The notes beneath the pieces were generated by a model, which worked only from the letters and a program-made list of their open reading frames with translations, had not been told where the DNA came from and did not search any database. 35,906 nt of DNA from Comamonadaceae bacterium (GTDB lineage: Bacteria; Pseudomonadota; Gammaproteobacteria; Burkholderiales; Burkholderiaceae_C): positions 1-35,906 of the forward strand of contig JAIXRH010000008.1 in NCBI GenBank assembly GCA_027485285.1, read 5' to 3'. This document shows positions 25,343 through 34,717 of the stretch, one piece after another; position 1 is the stretch's first letter, and each line of letters opens with the position of its first letter. The translations under genes and the position numbers were made by a program.

Positions 25343-25873
25343 TCAGTGGCTGTTGGCCCAGGCACTGCCCAGCGCGAACACCGAGTTGGGGGCTTTGGGG
25401 GCGGGTGCTGCTTGTGGTTTTTTGGCAAACACACCGCGGTTGGGAGAGCTGCTGCTCGGCGCACGGCCACTTTTGGAGATTTGAGCCGCAATCAAACTGT
25501 GCAAGCTGATGGATTGCATGTGGTCGTCCATTTTTTGGTTCAAGCTAGACCACAGCTCTTCGGCGGACACATAGCCGTTTTGCTCGGCATCGGCGGGCAA
25601 TTGCTCTTTTTCGTCAGGGCTGTTGACCGCGTAAATGATGTCAGCCACGCTGATGAGGTTGGCATCGCGGTTGAGGGTGTAGCCGCCCCCTGGGCCGCGC
25701 GTGCTTTCCACCAAGCCGTGCTGACGCATCTTGCTGAAAATTTGTTCGAGATAAGAAATAGAGATGTGCTGGCGTTGGCTGATGGCGGCCAATGAGACTG
25801 GGCCTTGGTGTTGGCGCAAGCCCATATCAATCATGGCGGTGACAGCAAAACGGCTCTTGGTACTTAAACGCAT
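25343..25873 (-). CDS. Rrf2-family regulator, IscR-like but without cysteines
   Basis: A 176-residue protein whose first ~85 residues align by eye with IscR: MRLSTKSRFAVTAMIDM, LAAISQRQHISISYLEQIF, LVESTRGPGGGYTLNR. IscR binds a [2Fe-2S] cluster through three cysteines around positions 92-104 and a nearby His. In this protein that region reads EQLPADAEQNGYVSAEELW, and the whole protein contains no cysteine. It therefore cannot hold the usual cluster and may act as a constitutive regulator or one responsive to another signal. The C-terminal ~40 residues are a Ser/Pro/Ala-rich tail. It is not next to isc genes here but heads the tatD-PHP unit. Confidence 0.88.
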   Translation of the reverse strand: MRLSTKSRFAVTAMIDMGLRQHQGPVSLAAISQRQHISISYLEQIFSKMRQHGLVESTRGPGGGYTLNRDANLISVADIIYAVNSPDEKEQLPADAEQNGYVSAEELWSSLNQKMDDHMQSISLHSLIAAQISKSGRAPSSSSPNRGVFAKKPQAAPAPKAPNSVFALGSAWANSH

Positions 25874-25916
25874 GAAATCCTCCTATCGTTGATGGGGTCA
25901 CTTTACGCAGGAAATT

Positions 25917-25967
25917 ACTTCGTGTAAATTCGTATTTAATAATTTATTTATGCGTAAAAAACGAAGT
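25917..25967. promoter_or_regulatory. Inverted repeat between divergent regulator genes
   Basis: ACTTCGT (25917-25923) and ACGAAGT (25961-25967) form a 7-bp inverted repeat with a 37-base AT-rich centre. GTAAATTCG on one side and GCGTAAAAAACG on the other give partial inner similarity. It lies in the 105-base gap between the Rrf2 gene and the NhaR-like gene, where both promoters must be. Either protein could bind it; no evidence favours one. Confidence 0.4.
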
Positions 25968-25978
25968 TAAATGACATC

Positions 25979-26875
25979 ATGAATTTCAAACACTTGTATT
26001 ATTTCTGGGTCACAGCACGTGCTGGCGGCGTTATGCGCGCAGGTGAGCAGTTACACACTACGCCGCAAACGCTGTCTGGGCAAATCAAATTGCTGGAAGA
26101 AAGCTTGGGCCGCAAGCTGTTTCGCAAAAGCGGCCGACAGCTTGAGCTGACCGAAGACGGCCGCAAGGCGCTGAGCTACGCGGACGATATTTTTGCCTTG
26201 GGTTCGGAGCTCAAAGCGGCGATGGCCCACACCCAAGCGGGGGTGCGCACACTGGAGTTCCGGGTGGGGGTGGCCGACTCGGTGGCCAAATCGGTGGCTT
26301 ATCGCTTGCTGGAGCCCGCTTTGTCGATTGCTGAGCCCGTGCGCTTGATTGGCAGCGAGGGCAAGTTTCCAGACCTGCTGGCGCAGCTGGCGTTGCATCG
26401 GCTGGATTTGGTGATTGCCGACGAGCCGCTGTCCAAGCGCATCAGTGTGAAGGCCTTCAACCACTCGCTGGGCACCACGCCCATGAGTTTTTTTTGCACG
26501 CCCGCGTTGCGCGCCACATTGAAAGGCAAGTTTCCACAGTGTTTGCACAACGCCCCCATGTTGATTCAAGGTTCATCTTCTTCGGTGCGCCAGCAGCTCG
26601 ATGGCTGGCTGGTGCGCCAAAAAATTCAACCGCGGGTGGTGGGCGAGTTTGATGACGGCGCGTTGATGACGGCGTTTGGCCGCGAAGGGCGAGGGGTGTT
26701 TATGTCGCCCGGCATTCTTGAAGACGAGACCGTCGCGCACTATGGTGTGGAGGTGATGGGCCGGACTGAGGAGCTGGTGGAGGAGTTTTTTGCGGTGTCC
26801 GTCGAGCGCCGCATTTCTCACCCGTGCGTGGCAGCCATCACGCAAAACGCGCGTGGGCGGTTGTTCAACGGCTAA
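25979..26875 (+). CDS. LysR-family transcriptional activator, NhaR-like
   Basis: A 298-residue LysR-type regulator. The winged HTH (1-62) begins [20 protein letters not shown] and continues [17 protein letters not shown], the pattern specific to NhaR, which responds to Na+ and activates a sodium/proton antiporter in E. coli. The rest is a two-lobe effector domain. No antiporter gene is adjacent, so the target here is unknown. Its stop codon overlaps the convergent lolD stop by four bases, leaving no intergenic terminator. Confidence 0.9.
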   Translation: MNFKHLYYFWVTARAGGVMRAGEQLHTTPQTLSGQIKLLEESLGRKLFRKSGRQLELTEDGRKALSYADDIFALGSELKAAMAHTQAGVRTLEFRVGVADSVAKSVAYRLLEPALSIAEPVRLIGSEGKFPDLLAQLALHRLDLVIADEPLSKRISVKAFNHSLGTTPMSFFCTPALRATLKGKFPQCLHNAPMLIQGSSSSVRQQLDGWLVRQKIQPRVVGEFDDGALMTAFGREGRGVFMSPGILEDETVAHYGVEVMGRTEELVEEFFAVSVERRISHPCVAAITQNARGRLFNG

Positions 26876-27555
26876 GCGCTATTTAGCACGCCAGCACTCA
26901 AGAGCAGCTGGCGGTCGCAGCGAGCGGCCAAGGTGGTGTCATGCGTCACCAACACAAAGGCGGTGTGGTGCTCGCGGGCCAGTTGCAACATCAGATCAAA
27001 CACTTGGTTGGCGGTGTTGCGGTCGAGGTTGCCTGTGGGCTCGTCGGCCAACACGCACGCGGGACGTGTGACCAAAGCGCGGGCAATCGCCACGCGCTGG
27101 CGTTCGCCACCCGACAGCTCAGCGGGGCGGTGGTGCATGCGTTGGCCTAAGCCTACCGCTTCGAGCATGGCCTGGGCTTGGGCACTGGCCGCAGCACGGT
27201 CCATGCGACGAATCCACAGGGGCATGGCCACGTTGTCGAGGGCACTGAACTCGGGCAACAGGTGATGGAACTGATACACAAAGCCCAAGTGTTGGTTGCG
27301 CAACTCGCCCAAGGCAGCAGCGCTGAGGCCAGCCAAAGGTTGGCCCATCAACGACACCTGGCCAGAGGAGGGGGCGTCCAAGCCACCCAACACATGCAGC
27401 AAGGTGCTTTTGCCAGAGCCCGACGAGCCGACGATGGCCAAGGTTTCGCCAGCATTGACCGACAGGTCGACGTTGTGCAGCACGGTCACATCCAGCGGGC
27501 CTTCGTGGAAGCGTCGGCTGATGTGGCGTGCGGTGAGAACAGGCGTGTTTGACAT
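26872..27555 (-). CDS. lolD: Lipoprotein-releasing ATPase LolD
   Basis: The ATPase of the LolCDE complex that extracts outer-membrane lipoproteins from the inner membrane for LolA. A 227-residue ABC ATPase with Walker [13 protein letters not shown]-loop segment [14 protein letters not shown] (the LLPEF pattern is typical of LolD), signature [15 protein letters not shown] and Walker [13 protein letters not shown]. The ATG at 27555 has GAGG upstream; an alternative ATG at 27567 overlaps the lolC stop. Confidence 0.95.
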   Translation of the reverse strand: MSNTPVLTARHISRRFHEGPLDVTVLHNVDLSVNAGETLAIVGSSGSGKSTLLHVLGGLDAPSSGQVSLMGQPLAGLSAAALGELRNQHLGFVYQFHHLLPEFSALDNVAMPLWIRRMDRAAASAQAQAMLEAVGLGQRMHHRPAELSGGERQRVAIARALVTRPACVLADEPTGNLDRNTANQVFDLMLQLAREHHTAFVLVTHDTTLAARCDRQLLLSAGVLNSA

Positions 27556-27563
27556 GGCTGGCC

Positions 27564-28835
27564 TCATTCGTAGCGCAGGGCAAGAGCCGGGTTGACGCGG
27601 CTGGCGCGCCAACTGGGGTAGAGGGTGGCCAAAAATGCCAACACCAAAGAGATGAGGGTGATGGGCCAAATATCGGCCGATTGTGGGTCGCTGGGCATGC
27701 GGCTGATCAGATAAATGTCGCGTGGCAAGAAGCTTGCGCCCAGCAGGTTTTCAATGGCGGGCACGATCACATCAATGTTGAACGCCACGCTAAGGCCCAG
27801 CAGCAATCCACCCAATGTGCCCAACACGCCAACGGTCGCGCCTTGCACCACAAAGATGGCCATGATGCTTTTTGGGCTCGCACCCAGCGTGCGCAAAATG
27901 GCAATGTCGGCGCGTTTGTCAGTCACGGTCATCACCAGCGTGGTGACAAGGTTGAACGCCGCCACCGCGACGATGAGGGTGAGGATGATGAACATCATGC
28001 GTTTTTCCACCTGCACCGCCGCAAACCAAGTGCGGTTTTGGCGCGTCCAATCGCGCACGATCACATCGGGGCCCAGGTCCGTGGCCAATTGGTAAGCCAC
28101 GCGGCGGGCTTGCTGGCTGTCTTTGATTTTCAGACGCACGCCCGTGGGCGCTTCGAGGCGGAAGATGCGCTGGGCATCGTCGATGTGCAGCAACGCAAGC
28201 GATGCGTCGTATTCGTAATGGCCCGAATCGAAAATGCCTGACACCCGAAGTTGTTTCAAGCGCGGCATCACCCCCGCTGGGGTGACTTGTCCGCCTGGGG
28301 CGATGAGGGTAATTGGATCGCCCACACGCACGCCCATGGCCATGGCCAGCTCGCCACCCAACACCACATGGAAACTGCCTGACGCCAAGGTGGCACGCAC
28401 CGCGGGCGGGATTTGCAAGGTGAAGTCGCTCACCTGAGTTTCGGGCACGGGGTCAATGCCGCGCACCATCGCGCCACGCATGTCTTCGCCACGCGCCATC
28501 AGCGCTTGTTGCGACACAAAGGGGGCAGCTGCCATCACCTCGGTGTTTTGTTTGGCTAACGCGATAAGCGCATTCACATCGGCAAAACCTTCGCCACCGG
28601 GGGCAAACAGCTCGATGTGCGACACCACGGCCAGCATGCGGTCACGCACTTCTTTTTGAAAGCCGTTCATCACGCTCAACACAATGATGAGCGCAGCCAC
28701 GCCAAGCGCAATGCCCAACATGGACACCCCTGAGATGAATGAAATAAAACCGTTGCGGCCAGCCACGCGACCCGCGCGCGTGTAACGCCAGCCAATCAGC
28801 AGCTCGTAGGGAAGTTTGGAGGAGGTGGGTTGCAT
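27564..28835 (-). CDS. lolC: Lipoprotein-releasing permease LolC/LolE
   Basis: A 423-residue FtsX-type permease with four membrane helices and a large periplasmic domain between the first and second. The N-terminus [12 protein letters not shown] and the first helix region [20 protein letters not shown] are diagnostic. Only one permease gene is present next to lolD, so the complex may be a homodimeric LolCD2-type (LolF-like) arrangement unless a second gene lies elsewhere. The product order lolC-lolD with overlap indicates one operon. Confidence 0.93.
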   Translation of the reverse strand: MQPTSSKLPYELLIGWRYTRAGRVAGRNGFISFISGVSMLGIALGVAALIIVLSVMNGFQKEVRDRMLAVVSHIELFAPGGEGFADVNALIALAKQNTEVMAAAPFVSQQALMARGEDMRGAMVRGIDPVPETQVSDFTLQIPPAVRATLASGSFHVVLGGELAMAMGVRVGDPITLIAPGGQVTPAGVMPRLKQLRVSGIFDSGHYEYDASLALLHIDDAQRIFRLEAPTGVRLKIKDSQQARRVAYQLATDLGPDVIVRDWTRQNRTWFAAVQVEKRMMFIILTLIVAVAAFNLVTTLVMTVTDKRADIAILRTLGASPKSIMAIFVVQGATVGVLGTLGGLLLGLSVAFNIDVIVPAIENLLGASFLPRDIYLISRMPSDPQSADIWPITLISLVLAFLATLYPSWRASRVNPALALRYE

Positions 28836-28906
28836 GTGGGTTGGATTATCCCGTAGTGAAAAATCGCCTCATCACCGACCGTCGCGGCATCACAGACAAT
28901 CCACCC

Positions 28907-29932
28907 ATGACTTCTGTGTTGACCCCTGTGCCGTCCCCTGTGGCGCGCCACACCACCCTCATTCCGTTTTCGCTGTGGACCGCCCACGGCCCTGAAGCGT
29001 CGGTGTTGGCCAAAGCCGAGTTGCCCCATTTGCGTGCGTGGCTGGCGCAATCCCTCCGTGTGGACGTGCAAGTGGACCCCGTGCAAGAGCCTTTGTTGGC
29101 CACGCTGTCACCCCCACACGAACGGGCTTGGGCGCTTGCCGCCGGTTGGCCCGTGATCGATGGCGGCCTGCCTTGGGCCGCGCGTGCAGCGGCTGAGCTG
29201 GGCTTGGCTGATCACAAGGCCACAGACGGTTGGGCCTTCGTCACCCTGTGCAACTGGCATGTGAGCAACGGCCAAGTGACGCTGGGCGACCCTGCTTTTT
29301 TGCAAATCGACGAAGCCACAGACGCCACGCTGTGCCAAGCCATGCAAAGTTTTTTTGCCGAAGATGGCATTGCTTTGCACGCCTTCAAGCCGGGCCAGTG
29401 GCTGGCGCAGTCGCCCTTGTTGGCCGACTTGCCCACTGCCTCGCTAGACCGCGTGATTGGCCGCAACATCGACCCGTGGTTGATAGGCAGCCATGTGGCC
29501 GCCGATGCGCTCAGCCCTGCCGCCAAACTGCTGCGCCGTTTACAAAACGAAATGCAAATGTTGCTCTACACCCATCCTGTGAATGAGGGGCGTCGCTTGA
29601 GCATCAATTCGTTTTGGGTACACGGCACGGGGGCTTTGCCTGTGCCTGCGCCGCAGCGACCCGAACCCACCGTCATTCAAACCCTGCGCCAAAGTGCTTT
29701 GCAACAAGACCTCATCGGTTGGCTAGAAGGGTGGCAAGGCGTGGATGCCAACGTCATCGCGCCCATGCTTGCGCGCGTGGCTGCAGGCGAGCCGCAGCGC
29801 TTGGTGTTGTGCGGCGAGCATGAGTTTCATGTGCATGACAGCCATGCGCCATCGTTGTGGCAACGGGTGCGCGCACACTTGGCCCCGATTTCTTTAGACA
29901 CCGTGTTGGCCGTTGCGCCCCTGAAAGACTGA
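28907..29932 (+). CDS. COG4255-like protein of unknown function
   Basis: A 341-residue soluble protein, often labelled phosphoglycerate mutase in related genomes. Recognisable segments are GGLPWAARAAAELGL, GDPAFLQIDEATD and LRRLQNEMQMLLYTHPVNEGR followed by INSFWVHGTG. The last two recall a metal-independent part of phosphoglycerate mutase-like proteins, but the metal-binding serine and Asp/His pattern of that enzyme is not apparent, so enzymatic activity is doubtful. It ends 4 bases before recJ, with which it is probably co-transcribed. The ATG at 28907 was chosen over a longer, alternative frame start inside the lolC upstream region. Confidence 0.7.
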   Translation: MTSVLTPVPSPVARHTTLIPFSLWTAHGPEASVLAKAELPHLRAWLAQSLRVDVQVDPVQEPLLATLSPPHERAWALAAGWPVIDGGLPWAARAAAELGLADHKATDGWAFVTLCNWHVSNGQVTLGDPAFLQIDEATDATLCQAMQSFFAEDGIALHAFKPGQWLAQSPLLADLPTASLDRVIGRNIDPWLIGSHVAADALSPAAKLLRRLQNEMQMLLYTHPVNEGRRLSINSFWVHGTGALPVPAPQRPEPTVIQTLRQSALQQDLIGWLEGWQGVDANVIAPMLARVAAGEPQRLVLCGEHEFHVHDSHAPSLWQRVRAHLAPISLDTVLAVAPLKD

Positions 29933-29936
29933 GCCC

Positions 29937-31646
29937 ATGCAATTCATTCCACGCGACATGCCACCCCGCAGCATTTGGGCGTTGGAGCAAGCGGGCGTGC
30001 ATCCGCTGTTGGCGCGTTTGTATGCCGCACGCGGCATTCAAGATGCCGCCACACTCGACGCGTCGCTTGCACAGCTCTTGCCCCCCACGGGCTTGAAAGG
30101 CATAGAAGCCGCTGCCGTGCTGTTGGCCGACGCGATGGCGGCCAATCAAAAACTCTGCATCGTGGCCGACTACGACTGCGACGGTGCGACCGCGTGTGCT
30201 GTCGCCCTGCGGGGCCTGCGTTTGCTGGGCGCGAAGCAGGTCAGCTACATCGTGCCCGACCGCGTGGTCGATGGCTATGGCCTCACCCCACCCATTGCCG
30301 AGCGCGTCAAAGCCAGCGGTGCAGATGTGCTGATCACCGTGGACAACGGCATCGCCAGCGTGGAGGGCGTGGCCACGGCGCGCAAGTTGGGCTTGCAAGT
30401 GCTGGTGACCGACCACCATTTACCTGCTGCGGTGCTGCCCGACGCAGACGCCATGGTGAACCCCAACCAACCCGGCTGCACGTTTGAAAGCAAGGCGCTC
30501 GCGGGTGTGGGTGTGATGTTTTATGTGTTGCTGGTCTTGCGCGCAGAGCTGCGCAAGCGCGGCGTGTTCACGACTGAGCAGCAACCCAAGCTAGACACCC
30601 TGTTGCCACTCGTGGCACTCGGCACCGTGGCCGACGTGGTCAAACTCGACGCCAACAACCGCCGACTGGTCGCCCAAGGTTTGGCGCGTGTGCGCAAGGG
30701 CCAAATGCCAGCGGGCATGACGGCGTTGTTTGCTGCGGCTGGACGCACCAGCGAGAAATGCACCTCGCAAGATTTTGGGTTTGCACTCGGCCCTCGTATC
30801 AACGCGGCTGGCCGTTTGTCAGACATGACGCTGGGCATTGAATGCCTCACCACCGACGACGTGGGCCGCGCCACCGAGTTGGCCACACAGCTGGACCGCA
30901 TCAACCGTGAGCGCCGAGAAATCGAAGGCGACATGCGCGAGCAAGCCTTAGAGCTGGCGCAAGACATGTTTGACCCCGAAGAAGAACCGCCCTCCGCCCT
31001 GTGTGTGTTCGACCCCGACTTTCACGAAGGCGTGGTGGGCATCGTCGCGGCCAAGCTCAAGGACTTGCACCACCGCCCCACGTTTGTGTTCGCGCCTAGC
31101 CAAGCGGCGGGCAAAGGCCATGAGCTGAAGGGCTCGGGCCGCTCCATTCCCGGTTTTCATTTGCGGGATGCACTCGACCTGGTCGCCAAGCGTCACCCCG
31201 AAGTGCTGCTGCGCTTTGGCGGTCACGCCATGGCCGCAGGCTGCACCTTGGAAGAAGACAACCTCGCCACCTTTGAAGAAGCCCTGCAACAAGTCGCACA
31301 AGAGTGGCTCGATGAAGCCACCTTGCAACGCCGCTTAGAAACCGATGGTCCCTTGCTGCCCGAATACCGCCGCCCCGAGCTGGCCGATGCCTTGGCGCGG
31401 GAAGTGTGGGGCCAAGGCTTTGCACCGCCCACGTTCAGTGAAGAGGTCGAGGTGCTGAGCCAGCGCTTGGTGGGTGAAAAACATATGGCCCTCAAGCTGC
31501 GCCACCACGGCCAGCCCGTGGACGGCATTTGGTTTGGCCGCGTCGATCCGCTGCCCGCTTTGGCGCATTTGGCGTTTCGCTTAGAGGTGGATGAATGGCA
31601 AGGTAACCAGCGCGTGCGCTTTGTGGTGGAAGGCATGGTGAAGTAA
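29937..31646 (+). CDS. recJ: Single-stranded-DNA-specific 5'-3' exonuclease RecJ
   Basis: A 569-residue DHH-family nuclease of RecF-pathway and mismatch repair. The metal-binding motifs are VADYDCDGATA, VTVDNGIAS, VTDHHLP and the later GTVADVV; the DHHA1 domain contains GSGRSIPGFHLRDAL and RFGGHAMAAGCTL. The C-terminal OB domain is present. Length fits the family. A spermidine synthase-like gene follows after 2 bases. Confidence 0.97.
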   Translation: MQFIPRDMPPRSIWALEQAGVHPLLARLYAARGIQDAATLDASLAQLLPPTGLKGIEAAAVLLADAMAANQKLCIVADYDCDGATACAVALRGLRLLGAKQVSYIVPDRVVDGYGLTPPIAERVKASGADVLITVDNGIASVEGVATARKLGLQVLVTDHHLPAAVLPDADAMVNPNQPGCTFESKALAGVGVMFYVLLVLRAELRKRGVFTTEQQPKLDTLLPLVALGTVADVVKLDANNRRLVAQGLARVRKGQMPAGMTALFAAAGRTSEKCTSQDFGFALGPRINAAGRLSDMTLGIECLTTDDVGRATELATQLDRINRERREIEGDMREQALELAQDMFDPEEEPPSALCVFDPDFHEGVVGIVAAKLKDLHHRPTFVFAPSQAAGKGHELKGSGRSIPGFHLRDALDLVAKRHPEVLLRFGGHAMAAGCTLEEDNLATFEEALQQVAQEWLDEATLQRRLETDGPLLPEYRRPELADALAREVWGQGFAPPTFSEEVEVLSQRLVGEKHMALKLRHHGQPVDGIWFGRVDPLPALAHLAFRLEVDEWQGNQRVRFVVEGMVK

Positions 31647-31648
31647 AA

Positions 31649-32407
31649 ATGGCAACCAAGAAAAAAATCGATCTTCCAGAAGTCAATTTTTCTGACTGCG
31701 GCGACATCCGCTACTTGCACCTTGGCACGCCTTGGGTGCAAGGCTCCATGCAGATTGACAAGCCGTTTGAGATCGACCTTGAGTACGTGCAACGCATGAT
31801 GGCGTGGCTCTTGTTTGTAGACCTCGACAAAGTGGGTCATTTGCACGCCATGCAGTTGGGGCTGGGCGCTGCGTCGCTCACCAAGTTTGCGTTCAAGCAC
31901 CTGCGTATGACAACCACCGCGATTGAGATCAACCCCCAAGTGGTGGCCGCCTGCCGTTTGTGGTTCAAGCTGCCTGCTGACAGCGCCAAGTTGCAAGTGG
32001 TGTTGGGCGATGCGGCCGAGGTCGCCAAGCACGACCACTGGCGCGGCCAGATCGATGCCTTGCAAGTGGACCTGTATGACCACGACGCCGCGTCACCCGT
32101 GTTGGACAGCGCTGAGTTTTATGCCGACTGCCGTCGCCTCTTGACCGATGAGGGGTGCATGACGGTCAATTTGTTTGGCCGCAGTTCCAGCTATGAGCAA
32201 AGCCTGGCCAAAATGGCCAAGGCGTTTGGTGCGGATGCGCTGTGGGCCTTCAAGCCCACGCGCGAGGGCAACACGGTGGTGCTCGCGCAGCGCACGCCCA
32301 TGCATCCCAAACGTGCGGAGCTCATGGCACGCGCCGAGGCCATTCAGGCCCGTTGGCCATTGCCTGCGACCAAATGGTTGCGCGTGTTCAACCCCCTGAA
32401 AGCCTGA
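31649..32407 (+). CDS. Spermidine synthase-like methyltransferase-fold protein
   Basis: A 252-residue protein with the Rossmann fold of the polyamine synthase family: MQLGLGAASLTKF replaces the usual GGGDG glycine loop, then TAIEINPQVVAACR and IDALQVDLYDHDA. The canonical Asp pair and gatekeeper loop of true spermidine synthases are not clear, so it may be one of the many SpeE-like proteins of unknown substrate. It lies 2 bases after recJ. Confidence 0.75.
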   Translation: MATKKKIDLPEVNFSDCGDIRYLHLGTPWVQGSMQIDKPFEIDLEYVQRMMAWLLFVDLDKVGHLHAMQLGLGAASLTKFAFKHLRMTTTAIEINPQVVAACRLWFKLPADSAKLQVVLGDAAEVAKHDHWRGQIDALQVDLYDHDAASPVLDSAEFYADCRRLLTDEGCMTVNLFGRSSSYEQSLAKMAKAFGADALWAFKPTREGNTVVLAQRTPMHPKRAELMARAEAIQARWPLPATKWLRVFNPLKA

Positions 32408-32527
32408 GCGTTTAGGGGTTTACCCGTTGATTTTGCCCCGCTAAAAATAGGTGTAACCCACATTCGAATAGGCACAGCGAGCCCGCCATAATTCAGCGCA
32501 TATTTGCTTTTGAATAGAGGAGATGAA

Positions 32528-33013
32528 ATGATCAAAAGTCAAAAAGACTTTTTCTCCGGCCTGATGTTTACATTGGTCGGTGCTGCTTTCGCTTGGGGTG
32601 CAACCAACTACAACATTGGAACGGGTGCGCGCATGGGCCCCGGCTACTTCCCTCTGTTGCTCGGCATATTTTTGGCTGTGCTGGGCGGCTTCATCACGTT
32701 TTACTCATTGATTGAGCACACCGAAGACGGCGAGCCTGTGGGCGCGTTTGCTTGGAAGCCTGTGGTGTTCATCTTGGGTGCCAACATCATTTTCGGCATC
32801 TTGCTGGCCGGCTTGCCACGTTTTGGCATTCCACCCATGGGCTTGATCGCTGCCATCTATGCCTTGGTCATCATCGCTGGCAAGGCGGGTGATACCTTTT
32901 CGCTGAAAGAATCGTTGATATTGGCCACCGTTTTGTCGGTTGGCAGTTACCTCGCTTTCATCATGCTGCTTAAATTGCAGATGCCCGTGTGGCCCACCTT
33001 CATCACTGGTTGA
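32528..33013 (+). CDS. tctB: Tripartite tricarboxylate transporter small membrane subunit TctB
   Basis: A 161-residue membrane protein with four hydrophobic segments. The N-terminus DFFSGLMFTLVGAAFAWGA and the following ARMGPGYFPLLLGIFL are the TctB hallmark. It works with TctA to import carboxylates delivered by a periplasmic TctC protein. The ATG at 32528 follows AGGAGATG. tctA starts 17 bases downstream. No tctC is adjacent. Confidence 0.94.
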   Translation: MIKSQKDFFSGLMFTLVGAAFAWGATNYNIGTGARMGPGYFPLLLGIFLAVLGGFITFYSLIEHTEDGEPVGAFAWKPVVFILGANIIFGILLAGLPRFGIPPMGLIAAIYALVIIAGKAGDTFSLKESLILATVLSVGSYLAFIMLLKLQMPVWPTFITG

Positions 33014-33030
33014 GCCTGGAGAAATAAAAA

Positions 33031-34542
33031 ATGGATTTGATTTCAAACCTTGCCTTAGGCTTTGGCGTGGCTTTCACGCCCATCAACCTGATGTATGCCT
33101 TGATCGGCTGTATCTTGGGTACTTTGATTGGCGTGTTGCCAGGCATTGGCCCTGTGGCGACCATCGCCATGTTGTTGCCCGCCACTTACGCGCTGCCCCC
33201 TGTGTCCGCGCTGATCATGTTGGCCGGTATTTATTACGGCGCTCAATACGGTGGCTCGACCACCGCGATTTTGGTGAACTTGCCTGGTGAATCGTCCTCG
33301 GTGGTGACCACCATTGACGGCTACCAAATGGCTCGCAAAGGCCGAGCAGGCCCAGCCTTGGCCGCAGCTGGCTTGGGTTCGTTCTTCGCAGGATCTGTGG
33401 GTACCTTGATCTTGGCGGCCTTTGCGCCACCTTTGACCGAACTCGCGTTCAAGTTTGGACCCGCCGAATATTTCTCGCTCATGATCTTGGGCTTGGTCGG
33501 TGCGGTGGTGTTGGCTTCGGGCTCATTGCTCAAAGCGATTGCCATGATCGTGTTGGGCCTCTTGATGGGCTTGATCGGTACGGACGTGAATTCTGGTGTG
33601 GCACGTTTCAGCTTTGACATCCCCGAACTCACCGACGGTGTGGGCTTTGTGGTGGTGGCGATGGGCGTGTTCGGCTACGGCGAGATCATTTCAAACTTGT
33701 CGCGTCCCGAAGAAGACCGCGAGGTGTTCACGGCCAAGGTGGAAGGTTTGTTCCCCACCAAGGAAGACTTCAAGAACATGATGCCTGCTGTGCTTCGCGG
33801 CACAGCGCTGGGTTCCTTGTTGGGCGTCTTGCCTGGCGGCGGCGCTTTGTTGGCGGCGTTTGCGGCTTACACCATCGAGAAGAAAACCAACTTGCGTCCA
33901 GGCGAAGTGCCTTTCGGTCAAGGCAACATCCGCGGTGTGGCAGCGCCTGAAGCCGCCAACAACGCCGGTGCACAAACCTCGTTCATTCCCTTGCTCACCT
34001 TGGGCATTCCACCCAACGCCGTGATGGCTTTGATGGTGGGTGCGATGACCATTCACAACATCCAGCCTGGCCCTCAGGTCATGACCAGCAACCCCGAGTT
34101 GTTTTGGGGTCTGATTGCCTCGATGTGGATTGGCAACTTGATGCTGGTGATTCTGAACTTGCCTTTGATTGGCATGTGGATCAAGCTGTTGTCTGTGCCT
34201 TACCGCTTCTTGTTCCCCGCCATCGTGCTGTTCTGCGCGATCGGTGTGTACTCAACCAACAACAACACCTTCGACATTTGGATGGTGGCGGGCTTTGGTT
34301 TGGTGGGTTACCTCTTCATGAAGTTGGGCGTCGAGCCAGCGCCATTGTTGCTGGGTTTCATTCTGGGCCCGATGATGGAAGAAAACCTGCGCCGTGCGCT
34401 GTTGCTCTCGCGCGGTGACTGGACGGTGTTTGGGACACGTCCGCTGTCAGCAGGCTTGTTGGCTGCTGCTGCCTTGCTCTTGGTGATCGTGCTGCTGCCG
34501 TCCATCAAGTCCAAACGAGAAGAAGCCTTCGTCGAAGAGTAA
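33031..34542 (+). CDS. tctA: Tripartite tricarboxylate transporter large permease TctA
   Basis: A 503-residue permease with about 11-12 membrane helices. Two copies of the family signature are visible: IGVLPGIGPVATIAMLLP near residue 35 and GVLPGGGALLAAFAAY near 265, together with YYGAQYGGSTTAILVNLPGE and EAANNAGAQTSFIPLLTLGIP. Substrates of the family include citrate, tartrate and other carboxylates. The specificity is set by the missing TctC. Confidence 0.97.
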   Translation: MDLISNLALGFGVAFTPINLMYALIGCILGTLIGVLPGIGPVATIAMLLPATYALPPVSALIMLAGIYYGAQYGGSTTAILVNLPGESSSVVTTIDGYQMARKGRAGPALAAAGLGSFFAGSVGTLILAAFAPPLTELAFKFGPAEYFSLMILGLVGAVVLASGSLLKAIAMIVLGLLMGLIGTDVNSGVARFSFDIPELTDGVGFVVVAMGVFGYGEIISNLSRPEEDREVFTAKVEGLFPTKEDFKNMMPAVLRGTALGSLLGVLPGGGALLAAFAAYTIEKKTNLRPGEVPFGQGNIRGVAAPEAANNAGAQTSFIPLLTLGIPPNAVMALMVGAMTIHNIQPGPQVMTSNPELFWGLIASMWIGNLMLVILNLPLIGMWIKLLSVPYRFLFPAIVLFCAIGVYSTNNNTFDIWMVAGFGLVGYLFMKLGVEPAPLLLGFILGPMMEENLRRALLLSRGDWTVFGTRPLSAGLLAAAALLLVIVLLPSIKSKREEAFVEE

Positions 34543-34568
34543 TTCAGTCCCTTCTGTGTTGACTGCCT

Positions 34569-34594
34569 AAACGGCACCTCCGGGTGCCGTTTTT
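34569..34594 (+). terminator. Rho-independent terminator after tctA
   Basis: A 9-bp stem AACGGCACC / GGTGCCGTT around a TCCG loop, followed by TTTTT; it begins about 27 bases after the tctA stop. Confidence 0.9.
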
Positions 34595-34717
34595 CGTTGG
34601 GGCACGTGAGGGCTTCGTTTATATTGACGGGTGAACGCGTTTTCTGTGAAAGGCCTGAATGATCGACCTCCCCCATCCATTGGCCTTGCACTGCCAAGTG
34701 TTTCAGACGTGAAGCGC

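Noticed and set aside
32390-32420. AACCCC / GGGGTT stem at the end of the spermidine synthase-like gene, considered as a terminator
   Set aside because: Only 6 bp with a 19-base loop and no convincing T tract.
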